Below the pieces are notes generated by a model, which searched no databases, was not told the origin of the DNA, and was given only the letters and a program-made list of their open reading frames with translations. From Hypericibacter terrae (lineage in GTDB: Bacteria > Pseudomonadota > Alphaproteobacteria > Dongiales > Dongiaceae), in contig NZ_CP042906.1 of NCBI RefSeq assembly GCF_008728855.1, positions 3,222,001-3,286,000 of the forward strand: 64,000 nucleotides of DNA, read 5' to 3'. Both the position numbers and the translations under genes were made by a program. Below, piece after piece: positions 7,774 through 17,934 of the stretch (positions are counted from its first letter, which is position 1; each line of letters opens with the position of its first letter).

Positions 7774-9555
7774 ATGACTGAAGGCCGCGTCCAACGCCGT
7801 CTCACCACGATTCTGGCCGCTGACGTGGTCGGCTATAGCCGGCTCATGGAACTGGATGAAGCCGGAACGATGGCGCAACTGCGGGCGCGTCGACATGATG
7901 TCGTGATGCCAGCCGTGGCGCGGCAAGGCGGGCGCATCTTTAAGGTCATGGGTGACGGCGTCCTGATCGAGTTCACCAGTGTCGTCAACGCCGTGGAATG
8001 TGCCATCGAATTGCAGAAAGCGATGCAAGCGCAGAATACCGGCCTGCCCGTTCATCAACACATCCTTTTACGCATCGGCATCAATCTCGGTGATGTGATC
8101 GTCGAGGGGAGCGATCTCTACGGTGACGGCGTCAATTTGGCGGCGCGGCTCGAGTCACTCGCCGAGCCCGGCGGGATCTGCGTCTCGGGCGATGTCTATC
8201 GCCAGGTTCGAAGCAAGTTGCAAATGCAGTTCCAGGATATGGGGGAACAGAAGGTCAAAAACATCGTCGGACCCGTGCATGCCTACAGGGTTCAGGCCGA
8301 GGACGCCGCACCGGCCTCGGCAGAATCGCCGGAAATTCACCGATCCGCTTCAACGTTGCCGAATAAACCATCGATTGCCGTGCTGCCGTTTACGAACATG
8401 AGCAACGACCCCGACCAGGATTATTTTGCCGATGGCATGGTCGAGGACATCATCACGGCTCTGTCCCGGTTCAATCAGCTGTTCGTGATCGCGCGCAATT
8501 CGAGCTTCACCTACAAGGGCCGGGCGGTGGACGTACGCCAGGTGGCCAGGGAACTAGGTGTGCGCTTCGTGCTGGAAGGTAGCGTCCGCAGGGCGGGAAG
8601 CCGCGTGCGCATCACTGGCCAGTTGATCGACGCCGCAACTGGCGCCCACCTGTGGGCGGACCGGTTCGATGGAGATCTGGAGGATGTGTTTGAGCTCCAG
8701 GACAAGATTACCGGAAGCGTTGTCGGCGCGATCGAGCCGACGTTGCGCAAAGCGGAGATCGAACGCGCGCGACGCAGGCCGGTCGAAAACCTCGATGCCT
8801 ATGATCTCTATCTCCGCGCACTGCCGCATGTTTATGCATTTCGTCCGGATGAAAATCTGATGGGCCTGAAACTGCTCCAGAAAGCCATCGATCTTGAGCC
8901 CACCTATGCGCTTGCGCTCGCCTTTGCTGCATGGTGCCACGAGCAGCGACTGGTGCGAGGCTGGCCGCCCGTGGGCCAAGACGATGCGGGGACTGCCATT
9001 GCGCTGGCCCGCAGAGCGATCAGTGCTGGCAGCGACGATGCGATGGCGCTGGCCGCTGCCGGTTTTGTCCTGGTGATGGTGGCGCGGGACTATGATGCCG
9101 GTCTTGACGCGGTGCGTCGGGCGTCCGAACTCAACCCCGGTTCCGGGTTTGTCGAGTTTCTATCGAGTACCGCGCTGCTTTTTGGCGGCGATCCCGAAGG
9201 CGCGCTGATCCGTGCCGAACGCGCCATGGTCCTGAGCCCCATGGACCCAGGTGCCTTCATGTTTCTGGCCATAGCCGGGATTGCCCATCTTTACGCCGGA
9301 CGCCCTGAACAGGCATTGGAGCTTGGCAAGCGGTCGGCTGCCCTCAATCCCAACTGGGACTCGGCCTATTGGCTCTTGATCCCCGCCTATGTCCAGCTTG
9401 ACCGCATGGAAGATGCGCGAGCTGCGCTTGCAAAGCTCGTCGCCCTGTCGCCGGGATTGACGGTGTCGGGCGCCCGACAGCGTCTTCCGATTCGGAACCC
9501 CGCATCCTTGGAAATGGTCCTCGAAGGTTTTCGCAAAGCGGGCCTGCCGGAGTGA
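7774..9555 (+). CDS. Class III adenylate/guanylate cyclase with TolB-like and TPR regions
   Basis: 593 residues from the ATG at 7774 (MTEGRVQRRLTTILAADVVGYS), the start usual for this family; an upstream in-frame ATG at 7708 is less likely. Residues ~8-175 are a class III cyclase domain with metal-binding Asp in ADVVGYSRLM and in KVMGDGVLIEF, then LYGDGVNLAARLESLA. Residues ~200-330 form the PSIAVLPFTNMSNDPDQDYFADG module common to multi-copy rhizobial-type cyclases, and the rest is TPR-like helices. No membrane segment, so cytoplasmic. Expected to make cAMP in response to an unknown cue. Base composition is less GC-rich than neighbours, and near-identical terminators bracket it, suggesting insertion. 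Confidence 0.92.
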   Translation: MTEGRVQRRLTTILAADVVGYSRLMELDEAGTMAQLRARRHDVVMPAVARQGGRIFKVMGDGVLIEFTSVVNAVECAIELQKAMQAQNTGLPVHQHILLRIGINLGDVIVEGSDLYGDGVNLAARLESLAEPGGICVSGDVYRQVRSKLQMQFQDMGEQKVKNIVGPVHAYRVQAEDAAPASAESPEIHRSASTLPNKPSIAVLPFTNMSNDPDQDYFADGMVEDIITALSRFNQLFVIARNSSFTYKGRAVDVRQVARELGVRFVLEGSVRRAGSRVRITGQLIDAATGAHLWADRFDGDLEDVFELQDKITGSVVGAIEPTLRKAEIERARRRPVENLDAYDLYLRALPHVYAFRPDENLMGLKLLQKAIDLEPTYALALAFAAWCHEQRLVRGWPPVGQDDAGTAIALARRAISAGSDDAMALAAAGFVLVMVARDYDAGLDAVRRASELNPGSGFVEFLSSTALLFGGDPEGALIRAERAMVLSPMDPGAFMFLAIAGIAHLYAGRPEQALELGKRSAALNPNWDSAYWLLIPAYVQLDRMEDARAALAKLVALSPGLTVSGARQRLPIRNPASLEMVLEGFRKAGLPE

Positions 9556-9621
9556 CGGTCCGCCATTTCGGCACCCGGGAACGTCCCCATTTGCCGCAAA
9601 GCGGCTCGGCTTTGATATAGC

Positions 9622-9665
9622 GAGCCCCGGTTCCGATGGAACCGGGGCTTCTTTCTTCGCGGCAC
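9622..9665 (+). terminator. Rho-independent terminator of the cyclase gene (copy 2 of the duplicated sequence)
   Basis: Same AGCCCCGGTTCC/GGAACCGGGGCT stem as at 7495, followed by TCTTTCTT and GCGGCAC; 44 bases match the earlier 43-base copy with only indel/substitution changes in the T-tract. It lies 66 bases after the cyclase stop. Confidence 0.9.
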
Positions 9666-9726
9666 ATCGAATGCGAGAGAGGTCGATTGGCCAGCTCGCG
9701 TCGCAACGGCGCCGAGCCAGAGAAGC

Positions 9727-10473
9727 TCACAGCTCCTGTCGCGTGGGCCGGAACAGGATCTCGTTCACATCCACCTCTTCGGGCTGGCTCATCGCGAAGG
9801 CGACGGTCCGCGCGAAGGAGTCGGCCGGGATCGCGACCTGCGCGTAGAAATTCTGGATCCTTTTGGCGGTATCGGGGTCGGTGACGCTGTCCGGGAGCTC
9901 GGTGGCGACCGCGCCCGGCGAGATCACTGTGGTCCGGATGTTGTACGGCTTCACCTCCTGGCGCAGCCCTTCGGACAGAGCCCGCACGGCGTATTTGGTG
10001 GCCGCATAGACCGCGGAGCCGGGGCCGACCTTATGGCCCGCCACGGAGGAGACATTGATGATATGTCCCGCTTTCTGCTGCTTCATGTGGGGCAGCGCTG
10101 CGGCAATGCCGTATAGCACTCCCTTGATGTTGACGTCGATCATCCGGTCCCATTCGTCGATCTTGAGCCGCTCGAGCAGGGACTGCGGCATCAGCCCGGC
10201 ATTGTTGATCATCACATCGATCCGCCCATGCGCCTCGACGGCCGCGTCTACCAGTCTTTTGACCTGGTCGCGGTGAGTGACGTCCGTCGTCAAGGCGAGT
10301 GCCTTGGCGCCGCCGCCAGTCAGCTCGTCGGCCAGCGATCGAATCCGATCGGCGCGCCTCGCCCCCAGTACGACGCTCGCACCCTCGGCGGAGAGAAGCC
10401 GGGCGGTCGCTTCTCCCAGCCCGCTGCTCGCGCCGGTGATGACGACGATTTTGCCGTCGATGTTGCCGCTCAT
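9727..10473 (-). CDS. SDR family oxidoreductase
   Basis: 248 residues, classical short-chain dehydrogenase/reductase. NAD(P) motif TGASSGLG at about 12-19, NNAG at about 91-94, catalytic Ser in INVSSVAGH and the YAATK catalytic pair (Tyr and Lys). The basic residues after the second strand (GARRADR) suggest NADP preference. I chose the ATG at 10473 because GGAGAGG precedes it; the open frame continues upstream only as antisense shadow. Follows the aldo/keto reductase on the same strand after 29 bases. Substrate unknown; members of this group act on diverse carbonyls. Confidence 0.92.
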   Translation of the reverse strand: MSGNIDGKIVVITGASSGLGEATARLLSAEGASVVLGARRADRIRSLADELTGGGAKALALTTDVTHRDQVKRLVDAAVEAHGRIDVMINNAGLMPQSLLERLKIDEWDRMIDVNIKGVLYGIAAALPHMKQQKAGHIINVSSVAGHKVGPGSAVYAATKYAVRALSEGLRQEVKPYNIRTTVISPGAVATELPDSVTDPDTAKRIQNFYAQVAIPADSFARTVAFAMSQPEEVDVNEILFRPTRQEL

Positions 10474-10502
10474 GATCCTCTCCCGACTCCCATGCCGGCG
10501 GC

Positions 10503-11549
<1,047 letters not shown>

Positions 11550-11559
11550 TCATATGGGC

Positions 11560-11928
11560 TTACCGGGGCACGATCTTGATCGTGGCGGCGCGGGCGCGGG
11601 CGCCGATGATCGAGCCGAGATAGGGACTGCTGCGATACTTCGCCCGGTAAGCCTCGTCGACGAGGTCGTTGATGGGCCCGTCGACCGTCTCGAACAGCAC
11701 CTCTTTCGTCATGCCGGCGGCGAGGATGCGCCCCGCTTTCTGCCGCGCGGCAGCCTGATACCATGTGGAGTTCCGACCGTTATAGCCGCGCACATAAAGC
11801 GCGCCATCGACCGCGACAGACCAGATCTATGTCGGGGTGCCATAGGTCGTCCCGTCCTCACGGAACGGCGAGATGTGCAGATCGTCCGCCTCCGCGATCT
11901 TTCGCAGTTCGTCTTTCGGCCACGCCAT
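11560..11928 (-). pseudogene. DUF2255-family gene interrupted by an in-frame amber codon
   Basis: Read from the ATG at 11928, the frame gives 33 residues beginning MAWPKDELRKIAEADD and running to TTYGTPT, then TAG at 11829-11827 (codon 34), then without any shift IWSVAVDGALYVRGYNGRNS to the stop at 11560 (122 residues if read through). From memory of DUF2255, the position after GTPT is normally Trp (TPTWIW), so a single TGG-to-TAG change explains it. The two halves together are a complete domain. Either a fresh pseudogene, a sequencing error or amber readthrough. The 3' part could be re-initiated internally but would lack the N-terminal strand. Confidence 0.85.
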
Positions 11929-11985
11929 GTCGAGTTCTTCTCTGTTGTCGCCTCGCGATGGGAGAGCCCTCTCGAGGGTCCGAGA

Positions 11986-12384
11986 TCACAGGCGATATTG
12001 CTCGTCGCTGACCTTCTCCATCCATTCCACGATCTTGCCGTTGGCGTCGCGCTCCTGGATGGCGATATGGGTCATTGCCGTGGTCGGCGTCGCGCCGTGC
12101 CAATGCTTCACGCCGGGCGGACACGAAATTACATCACCGGGACGAGTTTCCTCGACAGGGCCGCCCCAACACTGCGTCCAGCCGCAACCGGCCGTCACGA
12201 TCAAGGTCTGCCCCAGGGGATGGGTGTGCCATGCGCTCCGGGCGCCGGGCTCGAATGTGACGCTGGCGCCCGTCGCACGGGCCGGATCGGGTGCTCGGAA
12301 CAGCGGATCGATGCGGACCGTGCCGGTGAAATACTCGGCCGGTCCCCTGCCCGACGGCTGTGAGCCGTTTCGCTGGATTTCCAT
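11986..12384 (-). CDS. Cupin-domain protein
   Basis: 132 residues from the ATG at 12384 ([11 protein letters not shown]); the open frame upstream of it runs into the promoter and is unlikely to be translated. A single RmlC-like cupin with metal-ligand motif [18 protein letters not shown] and second motif [18 protein letters not shown]. Small cupins next to SDR/AKR genes often act as carbonyl- or aromatic-modifying enzymes or quercetinase-like proteins; function not established. First gene of the minus-strand redox cluster, 119 bases from the divergent lysR, so the likely primary target of that regulator. Confidence 0.88.
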   Translation of the reverse strand: MEIQRNGSQPSGRGPAEYFTGTVRIDPLFRAPDPARATGASVTFEPGARSAWHTHPLGQTLIVTAGCGWTQCWGGPVEETRPGDVISCPPGVKHWHGATPTTAMTHIAIQERDANGKIVEWMEKVSDEQYRL

Positions 12385-12457
12385 TTCTTTCTCTTCGATT
12401 GATCGGGCAGTCCTCGCAACTGTCCTCGATCGTGAATCTAGGGGCTGCGACGGCATG

Positions 12458-12476
12458 CGATTACCCGCTATAATCG
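12458..12476. promoter_or_regulatory. LysR-type T-N11-A box and -10 between cupin and lysR
   Basis: CGATTA (12458-12463) and TAATCG (12471-12476) are perfect inverted arms around a 7-base centre, giving ATTA-N7-TAAT, the classical T-N11-A LysR site. The TATAAT at 12469-12474 overlaps it and could be the -10 for lysR, as expected for autoregulation. Confidence 0.6.
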
Positions 12477-12503
12477 ACATAGACTTATGAGCAGGAGCCA
12501 TGA

Positions 12504-13400
12504 ATGCAGCGCGGCAATCTCGATGCCCTCCTGGCGTTCCTGGCCGTGGGACGGGAGCGAAGCTTCACGAAAGCGGCGGCGAAGCTGGGCGTTTCCCAGT
12601 CGGCGCTCAGCCACACCATCCGCGAGCTCGAGGCCCGGCTCGGCGTCCGGCTCCTCACCCGCACCACCCGCAGCGTCTCGCCGACGGAAGCCGGCGAGCG
12701 CCTGATTCACAGCCTGGGCCCCCGGTTCGAGGAGATCGATGCCGAGCTTGCGGCCCTGAGCGAGCTGCGGGAAAAGCCCGCGGGCACCATTCGGATCACG
12801 GCGACCGAATATGCCGTCGACACGCTCCTCTGGCCGAAGCTCGCAAAATTCCTGCGTCGGTACCCGGACATCAAGGTCGAGATCATCATGGATGCGGGGC
12901 TGACCGATATTGTCGCTCAACGCTTCGATGCCGGCGTGCGCAGCGGCGAGCAGGTGGCGAAGGACATGATCGCCGTCCGTATCGGGCCGGACCTGCGGAT
13001 GGCGGTCGTCGGCACGCCATCCTATTTCAGGACGCGATCAGAGCCGAAGAAGCCGCAGGACCTGATCGGCCACAACTGCATCAATCTGCATCTGCCCAGC
13101 TATGGCGGATTGTATGCCTGGGAGTTCGAAAAGGGCGGGCGCGAACTCAAGGTCCGCGTCGAGGGCCAGCTCGTCTTCAACGGCACCTTCCAGATCCTCA
13201 ATGCCGCGCTCGCCGGATTCGGCCTGGGCTATGTCCCGGAGGATCTGGTACTGCCCCATATCGCCAAGGGCCGTCTCAAGCGGGTGCTCGAGGACTGGTG
13301 CCCGCCCTATGCGGGCTATCACCTCTATTACCCCAGCCGACGCCAACCCTCGACGGCCTTCGCCCTGTTGGTGGATGCGCTGCGTCACCGGGGCCAGTGA
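12504..13400 (+). CDS. LysR-family transcriptional regulator
   Basis: 298 residues. Winged helix-turn-helix at about 5-64 ([44 protein letters not shown] split across the domain), then a periplasmic-binding-like effector domain. GGAG lies 6 bases before the ATG at 12504; a second ATG at 12500 is out of frame. Divergent from the cupin/AKR/SDR cluster, which it most likely regulates from the T-N11-A box between them. Members with this N-terminus ([22 protein letters not shown]) are common beside oxidoreductase genes. Inducer unknown. Confidence 0.93.
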   Translation: MQRGNLDALLAFLAVGRERSFTKAAAKLGVSQSALSHTIRELEARLGVRLLTRTTRSVSPTEAGERLIHSLGPRFEEIDAELAALSELREKPAGTIRITATEYAVDTLLWPKLAKFLRRYPDIKVEIIMDAGLTDIVAQRFDAGVRSGEQVAKDMIAVRIGPDLRMAVVGTPSYFRTRSEPKKPQDLIGHNCINLHLPSYGGLYAWEFEKGGRELKVRVEGQLVFNGTFQILNAALAGFGLGYVPEDLVLPHIAKGRLKRVLEDWCPPYAGYHLYYPSRRQPSTAFALLVDALRHRGQ

Positions 13401-13431
13401 AGACGCTCTCGAAGACGACCTTTCCTTCGCG

Positions 13432-13518
13432 CTACGACCATCTCAGAACGAAAGCCACAACCGCGAGGCAAATGATCAACGCACAGACGATCCAGTGCTT
13501 CGCCGTCCAATTGTGCAT
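13432..13518 (-). CDS. Candidate single-helix membrane microprotein
   Basis: A 28-codon frame reading MHNWTAKHWIVCALIICL then AVVAFVLRWS; an in-frame ATG two codons earlier (13524) would give 30 residues. It has a polar N-terminus, an uninterrupted ~17-residue hydrophobic helix with two Cys, and a basic C-terminal RWS, the pattern of real bacterial membrane microproteins. A G-rich stretch (GGTGGGGG) precedes the first ATG by about 9 bases. It stands alone on the minus strand in a 261-base gap between two plus-strand genes. Expression unproven. Confidence 0.4.
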   Translation of the reverse strand: MHNWTAKHWIVCALIICLAVVAFVLRWS

Positions 13519-13661
13519 GATCATCGTGACAGGCCCCCACCAAATGATGCGATGAGAATGTTAGCCCGCAATCCCGGATTCTCGAAGCGCTCCCTTTTGC
13601 CGTATGGCCCCCGAACGCCTAGGATGCGGCCCGGAACCAGGGTTCATCGGAGGAGTGTCGA

Positions 13662-15113
13662 ATGATTCCGGACGCCGGGAACCTGGGGCAACAGTTGATC
13701 GAAGCCTGCGAGCGTTCCGGCATGGCGCCAGCCATCGTCGGCGCTGCAGAATCGCTAAACTATCGGAGCTTCGCCGACAGTGCGGGCAAGACGGCCGAAA
13801 GCCTCTGCAAGGCCCGTATCGAGGCGGACGAGCCGGTTCTGCTCGCCGTTTCCAATCGCGTTCATGATCTCGCCGGTCTCTGCGGAATCTGGCTCGCCGG
13901 CGGTGTCGCCGTGCCGGTGCATCGCACGAGCATCGAGGCAACCGTCGCCACGCTCATCCGGCGAACCGGCGCCCGCCTCCTCGTCAATATGTATCCGAAC
14001 ATCGTCGTGGCGGCCCCGCTCGCAGCCGACACTCCGGTCAGCTCGCGCGGCGCGCCGCCGCCACCGCGACCGTTGCTCGCCGGCGCGGCCTATATCCTCT
14101 TCACCTCAGGCTCGACCGGCGAACCCAAGGGCGTCGTGCTCGCACATGACCGCTTCTCGCGGAAACTCGGCATGATCGACACCGCGCTCGGATTCGTCGG
14201 CGGCGAGCGAACCCTGCTGCCCCTGCAGCTCACCTTCATATTCGGGCAATGGGTATCGCTGCTGACCCTGCTCCGCGGCGGAACGCTGGAGCTTTGCGAG
14301 AAGTTCGAGGCCACGGGCACGCTGGGACGCCTGGTCGGCACACCGGTTCGACGCGTCGCTCTCGTTCCCACCATGCTTCGGGCGCTGCTGCCGGTCGCCG
14401 AGGCGCGCTCGGACGCACGCTACAGCGGCGCGATCATGGCCGGCGGCGAGCCCCTGCCGGCGGCTCTGGGGCGGCGCTTTCGGGCGCTCTGGCCGGCGGC
14501 CGCGCTCGGAGACATCTATGGCCTCACCGAAACCGGCAGCTGCGACTTTTTTCTGCCTCCAGAGGCGTATGACGAAGCGGCCGGGAGCATCGGCCGCCCA
14601 GGCGCCGGGATCGAATTCCGTCTGAGCCCGGGCGATGGTGAATTGCAGATTCGCACGCCGACCGCCATGCGGGGCTATCTCGACGCGCCGGAGGCGACGG
14701 CCGCGGCGTTCGACGACGGATGGTTCCGTACCGGCGATCTGGCGCGGTCTCGCGCGGACGGGCGCGTCGAGCTCGTCGGGCGCGCGAAGGATCTCATCGT
14801 CCGCAGCGGCAACAAGATCTCACCGCTCGAGGTGGAACGCGTCTTCGCCGAGCATCCCGAGGTCGCGGGCGCGCTCGCCGTGGGCGCCCCCGATGCGTCG
14901 AAGGGCGAGGCGCTCCATCTCCTGGTCGTCCCGCGCGAAGGCGCCCGGCTCGATCAGGCGCGCCTCATCGACTGGGCGCGGGAGCGGCTCGACCGGTTCA
15001 AGCTGCCGGATTTCATCCACTTTGCGGCCGAGCTGCCGCTCGGCCGCTCCGGCAAGGCCGATCGCGGGATGCTGCGGACGTTGATCCAGGCCAAAACGCC
15101 GCCACGTCCGTAG
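13662..15113 (+). CDS. AMP-dependent acyl-CoA synthetase/ligase
   Basis: 483 residues, ANL superfamily, somewhat shorter than the usual 500-560. P-loop YILFTSGSTGEPKGVVLAH, A5 motif DIYGLTETGSCDFF, A7 GWFRTGDLA, hinge GRAKDLIVRSGNKISPLEVE and the C-terminal catalytic Lys in RSGKADR are all present, so both subdomains are complete. Activates a carboxylate to an acyl-adenylate and then, presumably, a CoA thioester. The region between A3 and A5 is reduced. It stands alone, divergent in context from nothing obvious, so substrate cannot be inferred. Confidence 0.9.
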   Translation: MIPDAGNLGQQLIEACERSGMAPAIVGAAESLNYRSFADSAGKTAESLCKARIEADEPVLLAVSNRVHDLAGLCGIWLAGGVAVPVHRTSIEATVATLIRRTGARLLVNMYPNIVVAAPLAADTPVSSRGAPPPPRPLLAGAAYILFTSGSTGEPKGVVLAHDRFSRKLGMIDTALGFVGGERTLLPLQLTFIFGQWVSLLTLLRGGTLELCEKFEATGTLGRLVGTPVRRVALVPTMLRALLPVAEARSDARYSGAIMAGGEPLPAALGRRFRALWPAAALGDIYGLTETGSCDFFLPPEAYDEAAGSIGRPGAGIEFRLSPGDGELQIRTPTAMRGYLDAPEATAAAFDDGWFRTGDLARSRADGRVELVGRAKDLIVRSGNKISPLEVERVFAEHPEVAGALAVGAPDASKGEALHLLVVPREGARLDQARLIDWARERLDRFKLPDFIHFAAELPLGRSGKADRGMLRTLIQAKTPPRP

Positions 15114-15130
15114 AGCAGGACTCCGCCCGT

Positions 15131-15832
15131 CTACTGAATCCAGCCCTGCCTTTTCGCGGCATCCACCAGCTCGACCGAGATCTCATCGGCCGTGCGCTTG
15201 GCGGCACCTTCGATCGTCGTCGCGCCGCTTGCCTCTCCAGCCACCTTCACCGTGCCGGCGACCACGAGCCCGATCGGGTTCGCGGTGGCAGCCAGAACGG
15301 CCAGCGGCAGGATGACCCCCGGCATATGGCCGCCCTCTGAATTCACTTCTCCGCTCCCGAGCAGATGCAGACCATAGGACCTCATCTGGTAGCCTTCGAC
15401 CACCGTCACCAGGCTCGCATCGCCGGATCCAAAGCCGATCAAGACGCGCTTGGCCACGCTGCCCTGATTGACCGAACCGAAGTAGCCCTTGATCACGATG
15501 TCATTGACTTTCGGGGCCGGCTGCCCTGCGGCCTGGACTGCCGGCAGTCCCGCCTCGCGGAGATCCGCGACGAGTTGCTTTGCCACCTCGGCCCCCACCT
15601 GCTCGGTGACCTGGAGTTGTTCGGGCGTGGGCTTGCCGGCGCTATCCCCGGCGAAAGACGATTCCGGCGGCACGTTGTCGGGGTTCGCGGTGAAATCATA
15701 GACGATGATGCGATCGGGTCGGGCGAGCGGCGGCCCCGCGTAAGTCTTTCGGTTGGAGACCTCGGTCGAGGCGCAGCCGGTCACAAGAACAAGAACAAAC
15801 ATGCACGCAACAGCACTATGGAGCAGCTTCAT
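15131..15832 (-). CDS. DUF4410 family lipoprotein
   Basis: 233 residues from the ATG at 15832, which has a strong GGAGGT 5 bases upstream; the longer open frame starting at 15868 would hide the signal peptide. N-terminal lipoprotein signal MKLLHSAVACMFVLVLVTG with lipobox VTGC (Cys20). The rest fits DUF4410: RPDRIIVYDF near the N-terminus, then a Gly-rich C-terminal part (GGHMPGVILPLAVLAATANPIG) that could insert in or associate with membrane. Convergent with the ligase gene. Function of the family is not known. Confidence 0.88.
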   Translation of the reverse strand: MKLLHSAVACMFVLVLVTGCASTEVSNRKTYAGPPLARPDRIIVYDFTANPDNVPPESSFAGDSAGKPTPEQLQVTEQVGAEVAKQLVADLREAGLPAVQAAGQPAPKVNDIVIKGYFGSVNQGSVAKRVLIGFGSGDASLVTVVEGYQMRSYGLHLLGSGEVNSEGGHMPGVILPLAVLAATANPIGLVVAGTVKVAGEASGATTIEGAAKRTADEISVELVDAAKRQGWIQ

Positions 15833-16014
15833 CACTACCTCCGAAAAAGGAGCCGGAAGGCCCGCCACGACGAAGGTGAGAATCTAATGCCAGCCAGCCT
15901 CTGTGGGCGAGCCGAAAGTTCATTGTCCTTGTGGATTTATCCCTCCGCCACGGTCCGGGTCCGTCTCGATGCAGATCGATGGCGCTGTCGAAGGCCTTTC
16001 ACTCAACAGGATTG
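15833..16014. other. Intergenic region between lipoprotein and MBL-fold genes
   Basis: 182 bases upstream of the lipoprotein gene and downstream of the MBL-fold gene, both on the minus strand. It should carry the lipoprotein promoter; I see no clear -35/-10 pair, repeat or terminator. Confidence 0.3.
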
Positions 16015-17070
16015 CTAAGTCCGAACAGCGCTCAAGCGATATAAGGTCCCGACGACGCTCGGCGCGTACCGGCCTGGCGCGAAGGCGCTGGCCAGATTTG
16101 TCTTTGCGCGCCAACCCGTGCAGTGACCGGGAGCCACGAGGCGTGGATCGATGCGCGACTGCAGATCGCGGACTGTCGGCTCGATCCGCGCCTCCATGGC
16201 CTTGCCGGACAGATGATAGCCGCCGAGCACGAGGTCGATGGGAGTATCCGGAAAATGCTTCTTCGCGCCGAGGCAGGCATTGACGATGCCTGCATGCGAG
16301 CAGGCGGAAAGCACAGTCACGCCTCGGCCTGGGATGCTGGCCGCGACGAAGCGCTCATCCATGATCAGGGGATCCGGTTTGCCGTCGTCGCCGCGGAAAC
16401 TGTGGTGACCGGCAAGCCCGGTCTCGTAGCTGGTGACGCGATCGATCGCTCCGCTCCCGAAGAAGAAGCCGCCACAGAGGGGATGGGGATCATCGCGGGT
16501 CACGGTCTCGCCGCCGCATTGCGCGATGTCTTCGAAAGTGGGTTCCTTCGGCAGCATGAGCATGACGCCGCTCGGCAACAGAACGCCACGCTGGTCCGGT
16601 CGGTCCGGATGAAGATCGACGATCGGCGGAGACAAACCGGCCCTCGACCGCGCCTTGCCGATGGCCGCGATGACTTCCGGAAGACCGCCGCTGTGATCGA
16701 AATGCCAATGCGACAGGAAGATGCATTCGATTGCCGAGAGATCGACGTCGAGGCGCCGGGCATTGTCGAGCCAGAGGTCGGGATAGGGGCCGACATCGAA
16801 AAGCATGCTGCGTTTCTGCCCACCCCGGCGACCGGTGAGCAGCACCGAGAGTCCGTGACAGGCGCAGCACAGCTGGTCGAATACCACCTTGCAGTCGTGG
16901 CCTTCATACTTGCGGCTTGGCGGGGTGCGCGCGGCGAGGTGGACGACCTCCGGGATCTGCGGCACGCCTTCGTCGACGCTCGACAAGGTATCGGTTTCGT
17001 TGTCGACGACGACGAGGATCTCCAGCTCATCCAGGCTCAGCACACCATGGGGGCTTGAGTCTCCGCTCAT
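16015..17070 (-). CDS. MBL-fold metallohydrolase
   Basis: 351 residues from the ATG at 17070; a longer in-frame start at 17151 adds 27 unlikely residues. The metal-binding motif HWHFDHSGG (HxHxDH) is intact, with a distal His in SACSHAGIVNA and another in LGGYHLSG, resembling the dihydropterin-6-methyl-aminobenzene-phosphate synthase-like (Tflp) branch of the beta-lactamase fold. No signal peptide, so cytoplasmic. An unusual Cys cluster QLCCACHG lies at about 68-75 in the N-terminal half. Substrate unknown. Confidence 0.88.
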   Translation of the reverse strand: MSGDSSPHGVLSLDELEILVVVDNETDTLSSVDEGVPQIPEVVHLAARTPPSRKYEGHDCKVVFDQLCCACHGLSVLLTGRRGGQKRSMLFDVGPYPDLWLDNARRLDVDLSAIECIFLSHWHFDHSGGLPEVIAAIGKARSRAGLSPPIVDLHPDRPDQRGVLLPSGVMLMLPKEPTFEDIAQCGGETVTRDDPHPLCGGFFFGSGAIDRVTSYETGLAGHHSFRGDDGKPDPLIMDERFVAASIPGRGVTVLSACSHAGIVNACLGAKKHFPDTPIDLVLGGYHLSGKAMEARIEPTVRDLQSRIDPRLVAPGHCTGWRAKTNLASAFAPGRYAPSVVGTLYRLSAVRT

Positions 17071-17185
17071 GTCGTCACCCTCGTTCCTGACGATGTTCTC
17101 CCGAGATGCCCATCGTCGACCAGGATAGTACCAGGCATGGCCGGACGACACCCGGCTTCCGTCCGCTGCGACCGCCAGATCCAGA

Positions 17186-17821
17186 TCAGCCCAGAAGCGA
17201 CAGTTCGCGTGCCAAATGCCAGAGCGTGTTGAGCGCGAAGCCGATGAACATCACGCCGGTGGCGCGGATGATCCAGATCTCATGCGTCGCATAGAAACGC
17301 CGCAAGGGGCCGGTGCCGACGAGCCAGATCAGGATGAAATCGGCGGCGACGAACCCGGCGAGGCAGGCCGCCAGGAAGATCGGCGCCTGGCTCCAGCCGA
17401 AGCCCGCCAGCTGCCCCGCCAGGATCGCGGTGAAGACCGCGAGCGTCACGGGGTAGCTCTTGGGATTCGAGACCCCGAACAGCACGCCGCGCAGATAGGG
17501 CCGGTCGACATCGGCGCTGGTGCCGCCCTCCGGGCGCTTGCGCACCAGGACGGCCCGCGTGCCGAGCCACAGCAGATAGAGCCCGCAGGCGAGCGCCAGC
17601 CCATGGAACAGCCAGGGCGAGACGAGATTGGCGCCGACCAGGGCCACCAGCGCCAGGCTGCACCAAAGCGTGTCGCCGAGGAGGTGGCCGAACAGGAATT
17701 GCGCCCCGGCCCAGCGGCCGCGCGCCGCGCCGATGCCGATGAAGGCGATGACCGCCGGTCCCGGCGTCAGCACCACGATCGCGCCGGCGATCGCGGCGGA
17801 GACGAGCAATGCGAGATCCAT
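17186..17821 (-). CDS. LysE/RhtB family amino-acid exporter
   Basis: 211 residues, standard length. Six hydrophobic segments, the family's TPGPAVIAFIGIGAARGR N-terminal motif, and GVLFGVSNPKSYPVTLAVF in the central conserved position. Proton-driven export of an amino acid or derivative across the inner membrane. ATG preceded by AGGGAA. Upstream, in the reverse direction, lies the intergenic repeat element at 17935. Substrate not predictable. Confidence 0.92.
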   Translation of the reverse strand: MDLALLVSAAIAGAIVVLTPGPAVIAFIGIGAARGRWAGAQFLFGHLLGDTLWCSLALVALVGANLVSPWLFHGLALACGLYLLWLGTRAVLVRKRPEGGTSADVDRPYLRGVLFGVSNPKSYPVTLAVFTAILAGQLAGFGWSQAPIFLAACLAGFVAADFILIWLVGTGPLRRFYATHEIWIIRATGVMFIGFALNTLWHLARELSLLG

Positions 17822-17934
17822 CGATTCCAGTTCCCTGCCGGCAACGCCGGGGCGCCATCCGCGCGCCGGCCCGCCATGATCAATGGCGGTAGGAGACTGT
17901 CAACGGGCGGATCGGCGATGCGCGCTCTGTTATC

